DNA from: an uncultured Ruminococcus sp.
GTDB lineage: Bacteria; Bacillota; Clostridia; Oscillospirales; Ruminococcaceae
Assembly (NCBI GenBank): GCA_902780695.1
Contig: CACZGM010000013.1
Span: 1 to 53,542 of the forward strand
Direction: 5' to 3'
Length of the DNA stretch: 53,542 nt
A program made the position numbers and the translations under genes. This document shows positions 33,566 through 43,046 of the stretch, piece by piece; positions within the stretch are counted from its first letter, which is position 1; each line of letters starts with the position of its first letter. The notes below the pieces were generated by a model. That model did not search any database, was not told the DNA's origin, and saw only the letters and a program-made list of their open reading frames with translations.

Positions 33566-35086
33566 ATGGCGGAACAGAAAAGATTATTGCTGATATACCC
33601 CGATTTTCTTGAAGAAGATAAATACAGCAAGAACAAGCTCGGAAACTACAGCGAAGGACTTGCTTCCATCTCTGCGGTCGTGAAGGGCGGCGGACACGAT
33701 GTAAAGCTGTACCATGAGCTTTATATGCCCGATAAGCAGGAATTTCTCGATAAAGTTAAGAGCTTTGAGCCCGACCTTATCGGCTTTACGGCAAGAACCA
33801 CGGCAATACCGTTCATAACCGAGATGTGCGGCTGGCTGGATGACAATCTGCCGGATATACCTGTAATGATAGGAGGATATCACGCTATCCTCGTCCCCGA
33901 CGAATGCGCGAAGATACGCGGTATCGACATTGTGTGCGAGGGTGAGGGCGAATATCCGATACTCGAATTCATGGACGGTCTGCGTGACGGCGAATACCGC
34001 ACAGATATACTCAGTATGCACTACAATCTGCCCGACGGCACATACAAGAAAAATCCCGTGCGCCCACTTATCGAAGATCTTGACGAACTGCCGTTCCCGG
34101 ATTTCGACCTTTTCGATTACGCGAACCTCGACCGTTCAAAGAATTTCACCGCTATGGTCATGCTCTCACGCGGATGCCTGTTCAGCTGTACCTACTGCGG
34201 TAACTCTCAGTTCCGCAATATCTATCCGAACAAGAAGAAGTATTGCCGCTTCCGCAGCCCGGAAAAGTCTATCGAGCTGCTGGAGCTCCTCATAAGCAAG
34301 TACCCGTTCATTAAATTCATCGAATTCCGTGACGCTATCTTCAATATGTACAAGGAATGGTTCTATGAATTCATGCCCATGTACATTGAGCGCATACATC
34401 TGCCTTTCAACTGCAACCTGCGTTTTGACGTTCTTGATGAAGAAATGGTAAGTATGCTAAAGGACGGCGGCTGCTATATGATAGATATAGGTCTCGAAAA
34501 CGGCAACGAGGAATTCCGCCGCAAGTATCTGCACCGCAACATGAAGAACGATATGCTTATACAGCAGGCAAAGTGGTTCAGAAAATACAAGATAACCGCA
34601 CTTACCTACAACATCGTGGGACTGCCGCATGAGACGATAGAGTTGTCGCTGGAGACGATAAAGCTCAACGCGAAGCTCGATGTGGATAAGGTAATACCGA
34701 ACATCTTCTATCCGTACCCTATGACCATACTCGAAAAGACAGCGCGCGACGGCGGCTTCATTGACCCCACGGTTGACCCTAACGACCCTGTTCAGCTTCG
34801 TATGCCGCAGTATCCGAAGTATGATATACTGTATATCGCGTACAACTTCAACAAGCTGGTAAAGAAATACAAGGCAATATATGCTCTTCCTCCGGAGCAG
34901 GCAGCTAAAAAAGAAGCCGCTCTCGACAAGAAGATAACATCAAAGCATTACCCCCGCAAGTTCCTGTACAAGACAGCCAAGGCAAAGGAAGACGCATTTA
35001 TCTGGTCTAAAAAGGTGCTGAAGAAGGTATCTCCTAAGCTGTTCATCTTCCTGAAGAACAAGACTATGAAAGAGGTAAAACAGTAA
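33566..35086 (+). CDS. B12-binding-type radical SAM protein
   Basis: A 506-residue protein with an N-terminal cobalamin-binding-like Rossmann domain (about 5-130, with IGGYHAILVPDE and CEGEGEYPILEF), then a radical SAM core with CxxxCxxC in SRGCLFSCTYCGNS, and a C-terminal extension. I do not see the DxHxxG cobalamin-lower-ligand motif, so the domain may bind cobalamin base-off or not at all. The substrate is unknown; related proteins modify lipids, tRNA or peptides. ATG at 33566 behind GGAGAT. It leads a seven-gene run including aroB, aroA and aroC, but I have no evidence of a role in the shikimate pathway. Confidence 0.8.
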   Translation: MAEQKRLLLIYPDFLEEDKYSKNKLGNYSEGLASISAVVKGGGHDVKLYHELYMPDKQEFLDKVKSFEPDLIGFTARTTAIPFITEMCGWLDDNLPDIPVMIGGYHAILVPDECAKIRGIDIVCEGEGEYPILEFMDGLRDGEYRTDILSMHYNLPDGTYKKNPVRPLIEDLDELPFPDFDLFDYANLDRSKNFTAMVMLSRGCLFSCTYCGNSQFRNIYPNKKKYCRFRSPEKSIELLELLISKYPFIKFIEFRDAIFNMYKEWFYEFMPMYIERIHLPFNCNLRFDVLDEEMVSMLKDGGCYMIDIGLENGNEEFRRKYLHRNMKNDMLIQQAKWFRKYKITALTYNIVGLPHETIELSLETIKLNAKLDVDKVIPNIFYPYPMTILEKTARDGGFIDPTVDPNDPVQLRMPQYPKYDILYIAYNFNKLVKKYKAIYALPPEQAAKKEAALDKKITSKHYPRKFLYKTAKAKEDAFIWSKKVLKKVSPKLFIFLKNKTMKEVKQ

Positions 35087-35119
35087 TACTGTCCCGTGTT
35101 TCATACCGAAAGGAACATC

Positions 35120-36169
35120 ATGAATAAAATAACTGTAAAAGCGTCGCAGAGTTACGATGTCATCATCGGCAGCGGCCTGCTCGCCGGCGGCGCTGAATAT
35201 ATATCCGATGTGCTTAAAAGCCGTCGGACAGTCATAGTCTCCGATGACAACGTTTACCCGCTCTACGGAGAAAAGCTGAAAGCATCTCTGACAGCGGCAG
35301 GATTCGAGGTTTCGGAGTTCGTTTTCCCGCACGGAGAACAGAGCAAATCCCATGAGATACTGCTTGATCTGTACGGCTTTCTCGCCGCTCGGAACATTAC
35401 CCGTTCCGACAGCATCATCGCACTCGGCGGCGGAGTTACCGGAGATATGTCCGGCTTTGCGGCAGCAACTTATCTCCGCGGGATAGATTATGTTCAGATA
35501 CCTACTTCCCTGCTTGCGCAGATAGACAGCTCGGTGGGCGGAAAGACCGCTGTGGATATCCCGGCAGGCAAGAATCTTGTCGGAGCATTCAAGCAGCCGA
35601 AACTTGTACTTGCGGACACCGATACACTTTCCACACTCCCGGAAGCATTCTTCGACGACGGTATGGGTGAAGCGGTAAAGTACGGAATGATATGGTCGGA
35701 GGAGCTGTTTGAGCTTATCGCCGGAGGTAATATAAGGGATCACCTCGAAGAGATGATCGTGAAGTGCGTCGATATCAAGAGAGAAGTTGTTGAGACAGAC
35801 GAATATGACAAGGGACTTCGCATGATACTCAATTTCGGTCACACCCTCGGTCACGCGATCGAAAAGACACAGAATTTCTGCGGTCTTTCACACGGAAAAG
35901 CCGTAGCGGTCGGTATGTATCTTATGACAAAAGCTGCCGAAAAGCACGGGATCATAACAGAGAATATCAGTGACAGACTTAAATCGTGTCTTGAGACAAA
36001 CGGACTGCCTTTTTCCGCAGATATACCCGCGGATACACTGTTTGAAAACTCTATAAACGACAAGAAGCGCTTCTCGGACGATATCAACGTCATAATTTGC
36101 AAAACAATAGGAAAAGCGGATATCGTGAAACTGCCGATATCCGAATATAAAAAGCTGATAACGGAATAA
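35120..36169 (+). CDS. aroB: 3-dehydroquinate synthase
   Basis: A 349-residue NAD- and metal-dependent enzyme, second step of the shikimate pathway, making 3-dehydroquinate from DAHP. GGGVTGDMSGFAAATYLRGI and PTSLLAQIDSSVGGKTAVD are the nucleotide and substrate blocks, and ILNFGHTLGHAIE carries metal-binding His residues. ATG at 35120 behind AAGGAAC. It is followed by aroA at a 1-base gap. No aroD, aroE or aroK in the window. Confidence 0.97.
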   Translation: MNKITVKASQSYDVIIGSGLLAGGAEYISDVLKSRRTVIVSDDNVYPLYGEKLKASLTAAGFEVSEFVFPHGEQSKSHEILLDLYGFLAARNITRSDSIIALGGGVTGDMSGFAAATYLRGIDYVQIPTSLLAQIDSSVGGKTAVDIPAGKNLVGAFKQPKLVLADTDTLSTLPEAFFDDGMGEAVKYGMIWSEELFELIAGGNIRDHLEEMIVKCVDIKREVVETDEYDKGLRMILNFGHTLGHAIEKTQNFCGLSHGKAVAVGMYLMTKAAEKHGIITENISDRLKSCLETNGLPFSADIPADTLFENSINDKKRFSDDINVIICKTIGKADIVKLPISEYKKLITE

Positions 36170-36170
36170 T

Positions 36171-37371
36171 ATGGACATAAAGATCACACCTTCTCTTCTT
36201 CATGGTAAAATAACAGTTCCTCCGTCAAAGAGCATCTCACACCGCGCTCTTATCTGCGCTGCCCTTGCTGACGGGAAAAGTGTTCTGCACAATGTTCTCG
36301 ACTGCGAGGACACAAAAGCTACTATTGACGCGCTGACTGCACTCGGTGCGCGTATCGAACAGAACTGTACGGATATCACCGTTGACGGTATAACCGATCC
36401 TGCCGATAAAGCCGATATAAACTGCCGTGAAAGCGGCTCTACTTTAAGATTCATGATACCGATAGCCGCTGCGCTCGGTACGGAAACTACATTCGACGGT
36501 TCCGCAAATCTGCCGAACCGCCCGATAACTCCTTATATTGAGGAATTTCCGAAGCACGGCGTGACATTCGGAAGCGTAACAATGCCGTACAGCATCAAAG
36601 GAAAGCTGTCCGGAGGAATTTTTTATGTTACAGGCGATATCTCTTCACAGTTCATTACCGGATATATGCTTGCAATGCCTCTTACCGGAAAGGACTGCAC
36701 GATAAAGCTGACATCTGAATTGCAGTCGCGTCCCTATGCGGAGCTTACAACAGACGTTATGAACACTTTCGGTGTCAAAGTCGGCACAGGCGAAAATGAT
36801 TTCACGATAAGCGAGAACTCAGTTTTCAGATCCCGCGAATACACTGTTGAGGCGGATATGTCACAGGCGGCATTCTTCCTTGTCGCAAACGCTCTCGGAG
36901 GCAGTACTGAGCCCGTGAACCTGAACTATGAAAGCGTACAGGGTGACCGTGCCATAATAGAGATCACACGCGATTTTGCACTGAACGGCGGAAAGGCATT
37001 CGACGTTGATGCCGAGAACATACCGGACCTTGTACCGATACTTACGGTGCTTGCGTGCAAGCCATATCACGAACTGCGCAAGACTGCGGATAAAGGAATG
37101 TGACCGTCTCGCAGCGATTTCCGATGAACTGAACAGACTCGGCGCAAGGATAGAAGCCGGAGCGGACAGTCTCACGATACACGGTGTTAAAGAGCTGCAC
37201 GGCGGCGACTGCGTTACATACAACGACCACAGGATAGCGATGTCTCTCGCGATAGCTTCACAGCGCTGCACCGGACCGCTTATAATACGCGGAGCGGAAT
37301 GTGTATCGAAGTCTTACCCGGACTTCTTCAGAGATTTTAACGCACTCGGAGGTAAGTACGATGTCATCTGA
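36171..37371 (+). pseudogene. aroA: EPSP synthase, disrupted by a frame shift near 37055-37067
   Basis: Normal aroA would make EPSP from shikimate-3-phosphate and PEP. The first frame codes for residues 1 to about 296 with PPSKSISHRAL, NCRESGSTLRF and SGDISSQF-like segments, through IPDLVPILTVLAC. It then runs into unrelated residues and a stop at 37103. The second frame resumes with ITNCARLRIKECDRLAA, then NDHRIAMSLAIAS and SKSYPDFF, to 37371. From alignment to the usual AC-x7-ITN spacing I infer a loss of about 14 bases (only seven remain between TGC and ATCACGAAC). No ribosomal slippage site is seen. Could be a true loss, a strain variant or an assembly error. Its end overlaps aroC. Confidence 0.9.
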
Positions 37372-38437
37372 ACTTCATTTCGGCAATCTTTCCGTATCGA
37401 TATTCGGAGAATCTCACGGTGCCGGCATAGGCGTAGTAATAGACGGTCTTCCCGCGGGTATTGAACTCGATACCGAGAAGATCCTCGGCTTCATGGCAAG
37501 ACGTGCACCGAAAAAAGACGGCATGAGCACACGCAGGAGCGAAAAGGACACCCCGGAGATACTTTCGGGCTTCTATAACGGCAAAACTACCGGCACTCCG
37601 CTGTCGGCAGTGATACGCAATACCGATACTCGTTCGCAGGATTACGGTAATATCGTCTCGGCTGCACGTCCCGGACACGCCGATTACACCGGTTATATGC
37701 GGTATAACGGTGCCAATGACCCGAGAGGCGGCGGACACTTCTCCGGAAGACTTACTGCTCCGCTTGTATTCGCGGGCGCGGTCTGCGGGCAAATACTTGA
37801 AAAACGCGGTATCAATTCCTGCGCACATATCCTTGCAATAGACGGCGTTTATGACGAGAGCTTCAATACTCTCGACATATCGGAAGATACTATGGAAAGC
37901 ATAAAATGCCGCACCATGCCTGTTATAGACGAAAGCAAGGGCGACGAAATGAAGGAACACGTCCGTGCGGCAGCGGAAGCTCTCGACTCCGTAGGCGGTA
38001 TCGTTGAATGTGCTGTCATCGGGCTTCCCGCAGGTATCGGCTCGCCCATGTTTGACGGACTTGAAAACAGGATCTCACAAGCGGTATTCGGTATCCCGGC
38101 AGTCAAAGCGATAGCATTCGGAAAGGGATTCGGATTTGCGGAAATGCGAGGCTCGGAAGCAAATGACCCGATGTACATGGATAACGGCACAGTAAAAACA
38201 AGCACGAACAATAACGGCGGCATCTACGGCGGTATTTCAAGCGGTATGCCTGTAATATTCACGGTCGCGGTAAAGCCCACTCCGTCAATAGCACAGCCTC
38301 AGAAAACCGTGGATTTTATAAGCGGGCAGAACGCGGAACTCGTGATTAAGGGCAGACACGATGCGTGTATAGTACCGCGCGCGGTCCCGGTCGTTGAAGC
38401 CGCTGTAAATATCGCGGTGCTGTCCTTCCTTATCTGA
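37361..38437 (+). CDS. aroC: Chorismate synthase
   Basis: A 358-residue FMN-dependent enzyme, last step to chorismate. GNLSVSIFGESHGAGIGVVIDG, RSEKDTPEILSGFYNGKTTGTPL, RPGHADYTG and RGGGHFSGRLTAPLV are the family signatures. ATG at 37361 behind GGAGGT at 37348-37353, inside the last codons of aroA (11-base overlap). It is intact, as is aroB, so the pathway is interrupted only at aroA here. Confidence 0.97.
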   Translation: MSSELHFGNLSVSIFGESHGAGIGVVIDGLPAGIELDTEKILGFMARRAPKKDGMSTRRSEKDTPEILSGFYNGKTTGTPLSAVIRNTDTRSQDYGNIVSAARPGHADYTGYMRYNGANDPRGGGHFSGRLTAPLVFAGAVCGQILEKRGINSCAHILAIDGVYDESFNTLDISEDTMESIKCRTMPVIDESKGDEMKEHVRAAAEALDSVGGIVECAVIGLPAGIGSPMFDGLENRISQAVFGIPAVKAIAFGKGFGFAEMRGSEANDPMYMDNGTVKTSTNNNGGIYGGISSGMPVIFTVAVKPTPSIAQPQKTVDFISGQNAELVIKGRHDACIVPRAVPVVEAAVNIAVLSFLI

Positions 38438-38455
38438 ACGGAAAGGTGATCATTC

Positions 38456-39037
38456 TTGGAAACAGATACAAATGACAGAGTTGACGCGTGCGTCTATTTC
38501 TGCTTTATACTTGACAGCTTCGGTGACCTTCAGGAAAGCGTCATCGGAGAGATAATCATGTGTGCCGCACAGTCTGAATACTTCGAGATCATGGGCAATA
38601 TCGGATTCATGATCGAAAAAAAGCTGATCGAAGAAAAAAAAGACCCGAAAAGCGGCGAGACCATATACTCGCTTCTTGACGAAGGAAAAAGACTCGCAAA
38701 CGATCTCGGCTCCCACATTTCCGCGTTTCTCAAAGAGGAGACGCTTGAAACGGGAAATGAACTGCTAAAGCGGAACAAACGTGAACGTTCGATAAAATGT
38801 GATATCAGCAGCGACCCGAAAAAGAACAGGTACGATCTGAACATCAAGTTTCTGAATGAAATGAACGGAGATACCATACTTGAAATGAAGATGTACGCAC
38901 CTACCCGGAAAAAAGCCGAGGAGATGCGGGACAGATTTCTGTCAAAACCTTCATTTATAATAACACGCATAATGAATATGTTCCTGAAGGACGATTTCTT
39001 TATGTACGATAAAATAACACCGGAGGAAAATATATGA
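38456..39037 (+). CDS. DUF4364 family protein
   Basis: A 193-residue protein of the DUF4364 type, with a winged-helix-like N-terminus (FCFILDSFGDLQESVIGEIIMC and SEYFEIMGNIGFMIEKKLIEE) then YSLLDEGKRLANDLG and a mixed C-terminal half. The plan resembles PadR/MarR-type regulators, and the family may be regulatory, but no function is known to me. TTG start with GAAAGGTGAT upstream. Its stop overlaps the next ATG (ATGA), so it is coupled to the GH26 gene. Confidence 0.75.
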   Translation: METDTNDRVDACVYFCFILDSFGDLQESVIGEIIMCAAQSEYFEIMGNIGFMIEKKLIEEKKDPKSGETIYSLLDEGKRLANDLGSHISAFLKEETLETGNELLKRNKRERSIKCDISSDPKKNRYDLNIKFLNEMNGDTILEMKMYAPTRKKAEEMRDRFLSKPSFIITRIMNMFLKDDFFMYDKITPEENI

Positions 39038-40422
39038 ATTCACTTACAAAAAAGATCATTGCGGCTTTCACCGCCGCTGCGGCAGGCATAACAGCGCTTT
39101 CCGGCTGCAATTCCGCAGGCGGCAGTCCCGCACAGTCCACAGATACTGCCGCTTCAGTTACCGATGCGGCACAGGCAGCAGCGGAACAGTCCGGCGATAC
39201 GGCACAGCCCGGTGCCGCTCCCCTTTCAAATCCCGTAGCAATGACAGCGGACGGTGATGTTGATATGACCGTTGCACTCGCTTACGAAACGGACTTCGAC
39301 GCGCTTATAAAACAGCTTGATGCCAAGACCACAGCACCGGATCACCCTGTTTCGGAGAACACCAATCCCAAGACTCTTGAACTCTATCATTGGCTTCAGA
39401 GCGTTTACGGCAAGCAGGTCATTTCGGCGCAGCAGCTCGGCAACTCCTACGACAAGGACAGCATAGCTTATTATTACTACACGGACGATCTTCCCGCAAT
39501 GAAAGGTTTTGACTTCATATTCAAGACCACTCCGGGCGGTGACACCGAAGACTGGACTCAGATGGCGATAGACTGGCACACAAAATCCGGCGGACTTGTG
39601 ACCTTCTGCTGGCACTGGAATGTTCCGATTGATGTTGACGAACCGGACGGAGGTCATGCTTTCTATTCCGAGCAGATAAAGAATTTCAAGCTCGCGAACG
39701 CTGTAACTCCCGGCACAAAGGAATATGAGATCGCGGTACATGATATCGACCTCATCGCTTATGAACTGCAAAAGCTTGAAGCTGCAGGCGTTCCCGTTCT
39801 CTGGAGACCTCTGCATGAAGCAAGCGGCAAATGGTTCTGGTGGGGTATGGCAGACAAGGAAACTGTCGAAAAGGAATACTATCAGAAGCTCTGGTATATG
39901 ATCTATGACAGACTTGAAAACTACCACAAGCTGACAAACCTTATATGGATATGGAACGGACAGAACAAGCGCATGACCGTTCACAAGAATACTTACGATA
40001 TTGCAGGTATCGACGTTTACCCGAACAGCGAAGATCATTCCGTGCTTGAAACAAGCTATAACAACCTTGAGAAAATGACCGACGAGGACAAGATGCTTAC
40101 ACTTTCGGAATGCGGATATATTCCCGATCCCGACGAGCTCGCCGCAAATATGAGCACCGTAAAATGGCTCTATTATATGCCGTGGAACAGCCTCGGCGAC
40201 GGCTGCTTCATCTACAAGGGCAATACTGTTCTCGGAATACCGCTGATAAACGAAGAGAAGATGTCTCTCGACTTTTTCAGAAAGTCAATGGCTTCCGACA
40301 CGATCATAACATGGAACGAGCTCCCGGCATTCGAAGGTACAACGCATGAGCTTCCGGAACGCATACAGATGGCAGCTTACGATATGCAGCTGCAAAAGGA
40401 AAAAGATGCCGAAAACAAATAA
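39034..40422 (+). CDS. GH26 mannanase-type lipoprotein
   Basis: A 462-residue lipoprotein with a lipobox (ALSGC) at about residue 25 and an Ala/Ser/Thr/Gln-rich linker to about 70. The GH26 barrel follows, typically a beta-mannanase. Acid/base Glu is in RPLHEASGKWFWWG (about 257-270) and nucleophile Glu in LSECGYIPDP (about 357). The Trp-rich SGKWFWWG segment is typical of the mannan site. The short C-terminal tail is charged. Coupled to DUF4364 and followed by an aldose-epimerase-like gene. It is the second cell-attached polysaccharidase type in this window. Confidence 0.92.
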   Translation: MNSLTKKIIAAFTAAAAGITALSGCNSAGGSPAQSTDTAASVTDAAQAAAEQSGDTAQPGAAPLSNPVAMTADGDVDMTVALAYETDFDALIKQLDAKTTAPDHPVSENTNPKTLELYHWLQSVYGKQVISAQQLGNSYDKDSIAYYYYTDDLPAMKGFDFIFKTTPGGDTEDWTQMAIDWHTKSGGLVTFCWHWNVPIDVDEPDGGHAFYSEQIKNFKLANAVTPGTKEYEIAVHDIDLIAYELQKLEAAGVPVLWRPLHEASGKWFWWGMADKETVEKEYYQKLWYMIYDRLENYHKLTNLIWIWNGQNKRMTVHKNTYDIAGIDVYPNSEDHSVLETSYNNLEKMTDEDKMLTLSECGYIPDPDELAANMSTVKWLYYMPWNSLGDGCFIYKGNTVLGIPLINEEKMSLDFFRKSMASDTIITWNELPAFEGTTHELPERIQMAAYDMQLQKEKDAENK

Positions 40423-40434
40423 AGGAGAGCGAAA

Positions 40435-41313
40435 ATGGCTATCGGACTGAAAAACGGCAGCGCTTCTGCCGCTATACTTGAAAAGGGTGCGGAACTCCGC
40501 TCTCTGAACCTTTCCGGCAAGGAGATAATGTGGCGTGCCGACCCGGCGTACTGGGGAAAATCCTCTCCGCTGCTGTTCCCGATGATAGGAAATCTCCGCG
40601 GCGGAAAAACGTTCATCGGCGGGAAAGAGTATGCGATAACAAAACACGGTTTTGCGCGGGATAATATGTTTGAGACACGGCAGATATCAGACAGCGAAGC
40701 GGAGTTTTCATTTGTGTCAAATGACGAAACAAAGCGGTCATTTCCGTTCGATTTCAAACTCACTCTGAAATATTCTCTTTACACTGATAAGCTTGAAATG
40801 CTCTACACAGTCGAAAATACCGGCAGCAGCGAAATGCCTTACTGTATCGGAGCTCATCCGGCTTTTGCATGCCCGAATGAAGAAAACGCGCAGTTTAGCG
40901 ACTATAAGCTGATATTCGCAGAAAATGAGACCGTAAAAAGCCCGGTAATGAACCTTATTACCCGTATGTGGGGTGACAACGACCGTATCGAACGTCTGAA
41001 CAACAGCAAGGAATTCAGACTTGAGTACAGCCTTTTTGACAACGACTGCGTTTACTTCGATACGATCAGATCAAATTCGGTATCACTTGTCTCCGAAAAG
41101 AGCGGACACGGTGTAAAGATAAGCTGGGACGGCTTTGAAACACTTGGAGTATGGACTCCCGACCACAAGAACGCACCGTTTGTATGCATCGAACCCTGGT
41201 GCGGCTGTGACGATTATGACACCGACAGCGGCAATTTTTCAGACAAACGCGGAATACAGATCACTGCTCCCGGCGAAAAGAAAGAATACAGACTCACGAT
41301 CAAGGAAGTATAA
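40435..41313 (+). CDS. Aldose 1-epimerase-like protein
   Basis: A 292-residue mutarotase-fold (LacX/YihR-type) protein: GAELRSLNLSGKEIMWRADPAYWGKSSPLLFPMIG near the N-terminus, HGFARDN, a YCIGAHPAFACP segment with the catalytic His, and CIEPWCG near the C-terminus supplying the catalytic Glu. Converts sugar anomers or, in some members, acts on hexose-6-phosphates. Follows the mannanase at a 12-base gap behind AAAGGAGAG. The last gene of the run. Confidence 0.85.
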   Translation: MAIGLKNGSASAAILEKGAELRSLNLSGKEIMWRADPAYWGKSSPLLFPMIGNLRGGKTFIGGKEYAITKHGFARDNMFETRQISDSEAEFSFVSNDETKRSFPFDFKLTLKYSLYTDKLEMLYTVENTGSSEMPYCIGAHPAFACPNEENAQFSDYKLIFAENETVKSPVMNLITRMWGDNDRIERLNNSKEFRLEYSLFDNDCVYFDTIRSNSVSLVSEKSGHGVKISWDGFETLGVWTPDHKNAPFVCIEPWCGCDDYDTDSGNFSDKRGIQITAPGEKKEYRLTIKEV

Positions 41314-41331
41314 TCCAGCAATCCACAAAAA

Positions 41332-41366
41332 TAAGGCAGCCGAATTTACCGGCTGCCTTATGTCTT
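41332..41366 (+). terminator. Terminator after the aldose epimerase gene
   Basis: TAAGGCAGCCG at 41332-41342 pairs with CGGCTGCCTTA at 41350-41360, followed by TGTCTTT. It abuts the dispersed repeat copy 2. Confidence 0.85.
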
Positions 41367-41547
41367 TCAAAAAATAAATTTTTTGAAAGACTTGTCCTGC
41401 GCGGACAGCGCCAGCCCCCTTTAAAAAGGGGGCTGGACACCCTAAACAAACTACTGTATTTCATTGCCCCGATCTATGTCGGGCTCTGACTGAAATGAAG
41501 TGGGGTTGGCAAAGATTCCGTTCCATAAAAATAGAATGTGGTTTATT
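41362..41547 (-). repeat. Dispersed structured intergenic repeat, copy 2
   Basis: About 186 bases whose reverse complement aligns with 1824-2034. On the minus strand it ends in a GTCTTTCAAAAAA/TTTTTTGAAAGAC hairpin and contains CAGCCC/GGGCTG. Both differ from copy 1 by paired changes that keep base pairing. It lies downstream of, and in the same sense as, the diguanylate cyclase gene. Between 41548 and 41685 I see nothing else. Confidence 0.8.
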
Positions 41548-41685
41548 GCTAAACTGAAGCAGTAGGATATTCTTGTTGCCATCTTGAAAATTGAGCCGGA
41601 TACCATAAACAAATTACGTATCACGGAAATCCGATAGTTTTGCTGCAGTGAAAAGAAGTGTAATGACATATCACTATTGTCAATA

Positions 41686-42762
41686 TCAGCTTACTGTCAC
41701 TATCTGGTTCTTGCCGTTCTTCTTTCCTATGTACAGACGTTTATCCGCAAGAGAGATCAGCTTTTCGATGTTCATCGCGTCACCGTAATCGCACAATCCG
41801 AATGTCATTGTGACCTTTATTTTGCGGCTGCCGCTTTCTACGGTCTTGTTTCTTATTTCCTTAAGTATCTTTTCGTTGAGAGCTATACACTTTTCTGTGG
41901 TACCCTTGACAAGTATCAGGATTTCTTCACCGCCCCAGCGGCAGACAACGCCCTTATCGCCCACATTGTCCATTATGATCGCGGAAACGGCTTTCAGGAC
42001 TTCATCTCCCGCGCTGTGTCCGAAGGTGTCGTTGACGTGCTTGAAATCATCAATGTCGCCGAGTATGACACAGTACGGATCGGTACTCTCTATATACTGC
42101 CCGAAGATATCCCGGATATGATTGCGGTTGCGGAGTCCCGTTAGCTGATCGTAGTTTGCAAGCCTGTCGAGCTTGTCATTGTTAGCTTTCAGAGATTTTA
42201 GGTCATAATTGATCTTGCCGAGGAACATTATCGAGAACGATATGAGTATGATCGACGCGAATATTATATTCAGACGCGAGATATGTGTAATGAAATCACG
42301 TTCAAGTCCATTGTAAATGGGGTCTCTGCCTCTGCTGAGATCGTTGGAGCCAATAAGCATAAGTATATTCACTAAGGCAAGACCGGAGGAAACAAGTAAA
42401 GGGTGCTTTATAGCGGGGTCAATGTAGGTGATGAAGTATGCGACCGGTATCATTGAGATAGAGAAAAGTGAGAACAGAGCTTCAAATCCGATATACATAC
42501 TGCACAGGAAGCCGTGTGAGATTACCTCGATATGTATCAGAAGCACCCATAGGAGCGTGAAGCGGTTATTCCGTACAAGGACGATTCCGAGAAAATACAT
42601 TAACGAACTTGCTATGTTGAAGTAAAGCAGCTCGGTGATGCCGTAGATTGCAAAAACAACAGTATAAAAAGCATGAATGACCATACAGAAAGCGTATATG
42701 ATACGATATCGCGCGGCATTGCCTTCATCGCTCGATATCCTGTTAATTAAACTGCTGAGCAA
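41686..42762 (-). CDS. Membrane diguanylate cyclase (GGDEF)
   Basis: A 358-residue protein with about six N-terminal membrane helices (from about 20 to 185), a short coiled linker, and a GGDEF domain from about 195: NYDQLTGLRNRNHIRD, GDIDDFKHVNDTFGHSAGDEVL and the active-site RWGGEEILIL. The site reads GGEEI, a permitted variant, so it should make c-di-GMP. No inhibitory-site motif was clearly identified. The TTG at 42762 is favoured by GGGGTGAG just upstream; a GTG at 42771 overlaps that ribosome site. Confidence 0.85.
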   Translation of the reverse strand: MLSSLINRISSDEGNAARYRIIYAFCMVIHAFYTVVFAIYGITELLYFNIASSLMYFLGIVLVRNNRFTLLWVLLIHIEVISHGFLCSMYIGFEALFSLFSISMIPVAYFITYIDPAIKHPLLVSSGLALVNILMLIGSNDLSRGRDPIYNGLERDFITHISRLNIIFASIILISFSIMFLGKINYDLKSLKANNDKLDRLANYDQLTGLRNRNHIRDIFGQYIESTDPYCVILGDIDDFKHVNDTFGHSAGDEVLKAVSAIIMDNVGDKGVVCRWGGEEILILVKGTTEKCIALNEKILKEIRNKTVESGSRKIKVTMTFGLCDYGDAMNIEKLISLADKRLYIGKKNGKNQIVTVS

Positions 42763-42803
42763 AGATCTCACCCCTTTCCGGAATTGTAAGTATAACTATA
42801 TAT

Positions 42804-42832
42804 ATTATACATCATTTTTTGTCTGAAATCAA
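42804..42832 (-). promoter_or_regulatory. Promoter of the diguanylate cyclase gene
   Basis: Minus strand TTGATT (42827-42832), 17 bases, TATAAT (42804-42809). Confidence 0.75.
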
Positions 42833-42903
42833 TACATTTTTACAAATATTTCAAAATCATCTTTGCAAAATTTACAAATAATAAAGGGTTATAATTGCTA
42901 TGA

Positions 42904-42934
42904 ACAATTATCTTGCCGCAGGAGCAATAATTGT
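42904..42934. promoter_or_regulatory. Inverted repeat upstream of prfB
   Basis: ACAATTAT at 42904-42911 and ATAATTGT at 42927-42934 are perfect inverted arms; an inner TGC/GCA pair extends the hairpin with a small bulge. It lies 22 bases upstream of the prfB -35. It may be an operator or a terminator-like hairpin. Confidence 0.4.
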
Positions 42935-42956
42935 CTGAAAATCTTATTTTAAACTA

Positions 42957-42985
42957 TTTACAAAACGGCAAAAATGTAGTATAAT
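42957..42985 (+). promoter_or_regulatory. Promoter of prfB
   Basis: TTTACA at 42957-42962, 17 bases, TATAAT at 42980-42985. Confidence 0.75.
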
Positions 42986-43046
42986 AATATGGATATTGAT
43001 CTATACATGGCAGATTTATGACAATTAAACATAAGGAGACAAAACT

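Noticed and set aside
34940-35854. 304-residue minus-strand frame opposite aroB
   Set aside because: It is an antisense shadow of the aroB and radical SAM genes; no ribosome site, composition unlike a protein and no family motif.
36171-37371. Programmed frameshift in aroA
   Set aside because: No slippery run or stimulatory structure at 37055-37070, and the spacing implies missing conserved residues, so a deletion explains it better.
39226-40038. 270-residue minus-strand frame opposite GH26
   Set aside because: Antisense of a clear GH26 gene with both catalytic Glu motifs; no independent evidence.
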